From Dipteronia dyeriana (Eukaryota > Streptophyta > Magnoliopsida > Sapindales > Sapindaceae), in contig CM065295.1 in assembly GCA_032871835.1 (NCBI GenBank), positions 82,949,819 to 83,013,818 on the forward strand: DNA of 64,000 nt. The letters run 5' to 3'. Position numbers and translations under genes: made by a program. A model generated the notes under the pieces. That model ran no database searches, had not been told where the DNA came from, and saw nothing but the letters and a program-made list of their open reading frames with translations. Shown here piece by piece: positions 59,684 to 64,000 of this stretch. Positions within the stretch are counted from its first letter, which is position 1, and each line of letters opens with the position of its first letter.

Positions 59684-60052
59684 CTAGATAGTTGTGGAAT
59701 AATCTAGAACCTTGTAAAGGCATGTAAATACATGTAGAGTATTCTAGTTAGGTGTAGAATATTCTGGAGACTTAATCTCCTTTATTAGACTAGATTAATC
59801 TAGAACATTCTTTAAGGAGGTGGCTCACCTATAAATAGCCAACCCCTCTCATTTGTAAACCATCCTAGAAACTCAAGCATTCTAGTATCCAAAGCATTGT
59901 AAAGCTTCCTTCATAGCAATACAATCTTTGTTTTCCATTCAAGCTCTTCTACTCTTTCAAATCTCTCTCTTGTAAGGCTTACTTAGCAACATTCTCATAG
60001 AATTTGCCTAAGTGCCGCACGGGTTAGCTGCGCAAACTCTAAGCTCGTGACA
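59525..60052 (+). repeat. 3' LTR of the gypsy element
   Basis: 528 bp, closely matching 57002-57506. The extra stretch ATAGCAATACAATCTTTG lies at about 59913-59937. Confidence 0.9.
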
Positions 60053-60059
60053 CACAGCT

Positions 60060-60990
60060 GAAAATGAGATAAGACTTTACTTTTCTGTCCTATTTTTTAA
60101 ATTATTTAGTATTCTTTTTTTTATATATCAAATTAGTTAAATAGATATATAATTTTTATTAAAAAAATCTTATACAAACTAAAACTAATAAAACTTTATT
60201 TTCCTTATTTCAAATTCTTAATGATAAAATCTTTAATATTTCAAATCATTGAATGTTTACTATTTTTATTTATATTTTTATTTGTATTTTCTTTCGGATC
60301 TCGATCTCATGATTACCATGTTTAATTAGTATTTATTGATTTTAATGTTTCACTTTTTTTTCTTTCCAAATTTTAGATCCATGTTTGCTACTTTTTTTCT
60401 CTCGGTTTATTTTATTTCAGATCTTCCAGAGTTCTAGGTAAACTATAATTTTTATCAATCCTTCTGTAGTTTTTATTTCGGATCTTCCAAAGTTAGTTTA
60501 ATGTTATTTATAAAAAAAATGAAATTGTACCAAGAAAACTTAATCTCTGACAAACCGAAATCACATAAAACTCTAACTCAATCGCTAAAAAAATAAACAA
60601 TCAGACGATTAATATCAAATTCACAATCTACCACCAACAATCCAACCGACTACAAAAAAAAATCGCATCTAATAAAGATGGTTTTATCAAGAAATACGAA
60701 GAAAAAACAAGTCTTACGAATGAATGTGAGAAAACTATGTATAAATATTAGAGATGAAGTGTATTTTTTTTTAAAGATATAAGGTGTATTAAGTTTGAAA
60801 AATAAGTAAAATGGTAGTTAAGGAAATAAATCAAAAAATAATAATAAAACCATATAACTTTTTATAATTAAACCAAAATTTTAAAAAGTGAGGTTTACGT
60901 AGTTTAGTGGGGGTGTGTTAATAGCATCAATATAAATATTACAATAGGACTGCCAGAACCTGCCAAGATCAACCATACATGTGCGGTCCG
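60060..60990. other. AT-rich gene-free sequence
   Basis: No coding frame, repeat unit or RNA gene recognised. Phrases such as TTTTATTTCGGATCTTCC recur twice (about 60410 and 60470). Confidence 0.5.
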
Positions 60991-60999
60991 GATATCTAC

Positions 61000-61400
61000 T
61001 CTCATAACGGGAGATAACTACTTCCCACAATCCGAGAAGAAAACTCCTCACACATACTTATAAAATACGTACGGTGAGATTTGAATCATTCACCACAAAT
61101 GTAGAAAAAAGGTGCACTACCAGTTGGTGATGTGCCCCCTTATTGATTCTCTTTCTAATGAAAGTTTATTCATTTTAATTTTCATTTATAATTAGTAAAT
61201 GCACTATTTAATAAAATTTTGATATGGCATCAAATATACAAACAATAATTCTCCATTTATAGGTTAAACAAAAATCATTCTTAAAAAGTGTTACATTGAT
61301 TCCTTTTAATTCCCCACACATGCATATAAAATGCGTATTGTGGAACTCGAACCTCTAACCACTAAGTGTGGTAGAGAGATGCACTGGCATTTAATGATAT
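61000..61400 (-). mobile_element. Two SINE-like or tRNA-related fragments
   Basis: On the minus strand, GTGGTGAATGATTCAAATCT (about 61075-61100) and AGTGGTTAGAGGTTCGAGTT (about 61340-61365) resemble B-box regions of tRNA-derived SINEs. Both have a CACATGC.TATAAAATGCGTA type tail. Boundaries and target duplications are not visible. Confidence 0.35.
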
Positions 61401-61607
61401 ACATATCTAATAGAAAATATGAATAAGAATATAAAAAACTTTAAAAAATATATACAAAAACTTAATTGTTATGAATATAATGCAATTATATATGAATAAA
61501 TATCCATCAATCCATGGAAGAAACTTTCATCATTTTGTATTCCCACTAGCTTTATCATAATGATCAATTTTATGATTCATTATAATGTAATTTATATATA
61601 CTTAGGG

Positions 61608-61770
61608 GTCGTTTGGTATGGGGGCATCTTGGTATGGGAATGAGAATCTTAACGCATTCCCTTGTTTGGTAGCAGGTTTGAGTTTTTGTTTTCCCTAGAA
61701 TGTGATTCCCATCAAAATAGGTGGGTTTCAGATTACCTCCATCTGATTCCTACTGTGGGACCCACCATCA
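61608..61770 (+). mobile_element. DNA-transposon end-like sequence
   Basis: TTAGGGGTCGTTTGGTATGG at 61603 onward is typical of the terminal sequence of plant PIF/Harbinger- or hAT-type MITEs, with TTA as possible target site. The matching inverted end is not found downstream in this window, so it is truncated or the other end lies outside. Confidence 0.4.
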
Positions 61771-62017
61771 TTAAAAATAAATATTTTTATTTTATTTTCT
61801 TCACCATTGTTCTTCAATGAGCTTCAGTCAATCAATACCCAAAAATCCCCAATTTCATTTCAAAACCTACTTTCATCAATCAAACAATACCCAATTTCAT
61901 CTTCATCTTCATCAAATACAAGATCTGGGTTTGTTCAAACAACATCAAACACCATCACCAATAGTAATAGAAAAAAAATTGCAGCAAGTAGAAATAACAC
62001 AAGATCTGTGTTTGCCC

Positions 62018-62390
62018 GATGATGACGATGACTGCCCGATGATGACGATGACGATAACGATGACGATGTCGATAACGATGACGATGACGATGACGACGAC
62101 GACGACGACGAGGAGCTGCGATGATGAAGACGATGAGGAAGAGCTACGATGATGAAGACGACGACGAGGAGCTACGATGATGAAGACGACGACGAACCCA
62201 CCCAGATGAAGGGTACGATGACGAGGAGCTGCGATGACGAACCGAACCAGACGAATGCGACGACGACGACAAACAAGATCCAGACCAGAGTCGAAGACGG
62301 CTGCGATGTGGAGGCAAGGAGACGACGGCGACAGCGATGTAGACGACAACGAGGAGTTGACCGACCGGAGGCGGCGATGACGACGACGTG
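62018..62390. repeat. GAT/GAC triplet-rich block
   Basis: Imperfect GAY and CGA triplets with interspersed GAGGAGCTRCGATGATGAAG units. Reading frames on both strands encode only Asp-, Arg- or Val-rich low complexity sequence. No gene is supported. Confidence 0.8.
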
Positions 62391-62449
62391 GAGATGATTT
62401 GGAGAGAAAGACAGAGAATAAACTTATTTTTATTTTCAGCGGTTCATAT

Positions 62450-63180
62450 TTTGATGTTGTGATTGGAATTGATCAATATATATGGGACCAGAAGTTCTAT
62501 ATTCAAATCCAATTAGGAACTAAAAGTTTCAATTTTGAATCAAATTGAGAACGTGAAGTTCTAAATTTGAAGACGAACCAGAAGTTTTAATAGATAATAT
62601 GATTTTATTAAGAACCTAGCATCTTGAAATAGTAAATCACAACCTCATGGTGAGACCAGAAGTTTCAACAAATTGTAAAGTATATATTTCTCTATCTCAA
62701 AAGATGTTTTTCTTTTCTTTCTTTTATTTTATTCACATTATTTTGGTTTTGGGTTGTGAAGAAATGAAAAAAATTAGATGATTGTATTGCAACCTGAAGA
62801 TTGCAAAAATATCGTGAACGTCTTGCAACCTAAAGATTGCATAAATTAAAACTCAAGCAAATGTGAGATTTTACGATTGCAAAATCAAAAAGTTGAAGCT
62901 CAATTTGATGTTAGTCCTGAAGAGTCAGAGCTAATTATGAATTATAGTCAAATCAGAACATGAAATTTTGAATTTAAATCAAATTAGAGCTTAAAATTTT
63001 GAATATCAATTTATGTGATTATTATTTGGAACTTGAAGTTCTGAATTCATATTTTTAATTATATCTATGAAATTTATATATGAACTTGAAGTTCTAATGA
63101 AACTCAACATTTTAATTGAATATGAATTTTTTAAAAAAAAAACTTAAAGTTTTGAATTTGTACATCATAATCATAAAATT
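62450..63180. repeat. Dispersed GAAC-TGAAGTTC phrase
   Basis: GACCAGAAGTTCTATATTC, GAACGTGAAGTTCTAAATTT, GAACTTGAAGTTCTGAATTC, GAACTTGAAGTTCTAA and weaker variants recur about every 30-80 bp. The core GAACTTGAAGTTC is a palindrome around one base. No gene lies here. Confidence 0.6.
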
Positions 63181-64000
63181 ATGATATAAGTAGGTTCAAA
63201 ATTAATTTTCCTAACCTGTTGAGTTTCTTGCAGTTATGATATTTCTACATCATATTTATTGTTTATATTTCATATGAAAAGACTCCAACAATGTGATTGC
63301 TCATTCTTATCACGGTATGTAGAGTGTAAAAGATTATATTTTCACATATAAGACAACATGAATTTTGGCATTTCGCACATCTATTAGTTAAAAACTGTTT
63401 CTATTATTCATTCATTAGTCTATGAATTCACCGTGCGATATTTAGTTTTATAATTCTCGAATTTTGTGATTTTAAAATTGATGGCTTTATTATGAAGTGA
63501 ATTTGCATTCACATGGTCTTAAAATTAAGGTTTTGTATTGTTTTAGTAGTTTTGAATTATCATAACATGAAGTTGCTTTCAAGGTTTATTTATCCTAATA
63601 TTTGGTACGGATTCTTTATGAATTAAATTTTACTTAAATTCTCATCTCTAATTAAAAAAATGTATGATAAAAATAATGTTATTTCTTCCATAATTCTTTC
63701 TCTTAGTGATGTATGAAAGGTACGAAAATTTTCATAGAAAATATAAATTTTCAAATTTTGCATGATATAAACTTTACTGTCATATGTATATTTTGATATA
63801 TATATATATACATTATACATATGAACAATTAATATATTTTTTGATTAATATATTATATACTTAATTGTTTTGATATCGAGCATTCTTATTAAAATTGGAT
63901 ATATTTTGTATTTAGATTTTTATCACTTAAATAGTTACTCAAAATCATATTGATTTGTTATATTGTATCATTGTTTTTATTTATTTATGATAAGTTGAAA
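63180..64000. other. AT-rich gene-free end of window
   Basis: No coding frame or repeat recognised apart from a short TA run at about 63798-63811. Confidence 0.5.

Larger units (their letters stand above)
57002..60052 (+). mobile_element. Non-autonomous Ty3/gypsy element with gag-protease only (TR-GAG-like)
   Basis: Two LTRs (57002-57506 and 59525-60052) bound a short interior with a primer-binding site, one gag-protease frame and a polypurine tract. Reverse transcriptase, RNase H and integrase are absent. CACA flanks both sides (56998-57001 and 60053-60056), a 4 bp match that could be part of the target duplication. The LTRs are very similar, differing mainly by about 23 bp present only in the 3' LTR, which suggests recent insertion. 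It must depend on another element's polymerase. Confidence 0.9.

Noticed and set aside
61807..62397. Asp-rich or Val-rich proteins on either strand
   Set aside because: Triplet-repeat artefacts with no start context, splice sites or similarity.
1..64000. Organelle-derived DNA, tRNA or rRNA genes
   Set aside because: No stretch recognised as plastid or mitochondrial genes, and no complete tRNA or rRNA could be supported by eye.

Overview
This is nuclear DNA from a flowering plant, most likely a eudicot. The signs are AT-rich intergenic sequence, GT-AG introns in recognisable plant genes, and transposon families known only from plants (Kaonashi-type MULEs, Sirevirus-like copia, TR-GAG-like Ty3/gypsy). 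Only one host gene looks intact. It lies at 68-1565 on the minus strand and encodes a small plastid-targeted membrane protein in four exons. Everything else is mobile DNA, degenerate gene copies or repeats.

Layout. (1) 1-3.6 kb: the plastid-protein gene, gene-free sequence, a SINE-like remnant, and the left half of a segmental duplication. (2) 3589-12126: an 8.5 kb MULE with a 9-10 bp target duplication. It carries a broken MURA-type transposase gene (plus), which a 2.46 kb solo LTR splits near its start, and a convergent broken DUF1985/Ulp1-protease gene (minus). The uninterrupted target site survives at 52.74 kb, so the insertion can be read directly. (3) 12.1-14.8 kb: the right half of that duplication with a last-exon fragment of RCL1, a GRAS-domain fragment, and a decayed LTR. 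(4) 14.8-41.6 kb: a structure of about 26.8 kb bounded by inverted arms of about 2.25 kb. It is filled with decayed, repeatedly copied pieces of a plasma-membrane H+-ATPase gene. It includes a 3.3 kb palindrome, a tandem array of 0.8-1.1 kb units, and two arrays of about 160-190 bp units built from one H+-ATPase exon and its upstream intron. An RRM-domain pseudogene and unidentified exon remnants are embedded in it. (5) 41.6-43.7 kb: two adjacent minisatellites. (6) 43.7-49.3 kb: a degenerate Sirevirus-like copia element with gag remnants. (7) 49.3-53 kb: unidentified exon remnants, a candidate small DNA transposon, and the second copy of the segmental duplication. (8) 53.0-56.1 kb: an RCL1 (RNA 3'-terminal phosphate cyclase-like) locus. 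All six exons are recognisable, but start codon, reading frame and stop codon are all damaged. (9) 57.0-60.05 kb: a complete non-autonomous Ty3/gypsy element with one open gag-protease frame and no polymerase. (10) 60-64 kb: AT-rich sequence with SINE-like fragments, a GAY-triplet block and a dispersed palindromic phrase.

The most unusual part is region 4. A housekeeping proton-pump gene has been broken up, inverted and amplified until one exon became satellite-like. Its long inverted repeats could fold into double-stranded RNA, which makes it a candidate small-RNA source against the functional H+-ATPase genes. That last point is inference. All assignments were made by eye; no database search, percent identity or E-value was computed.
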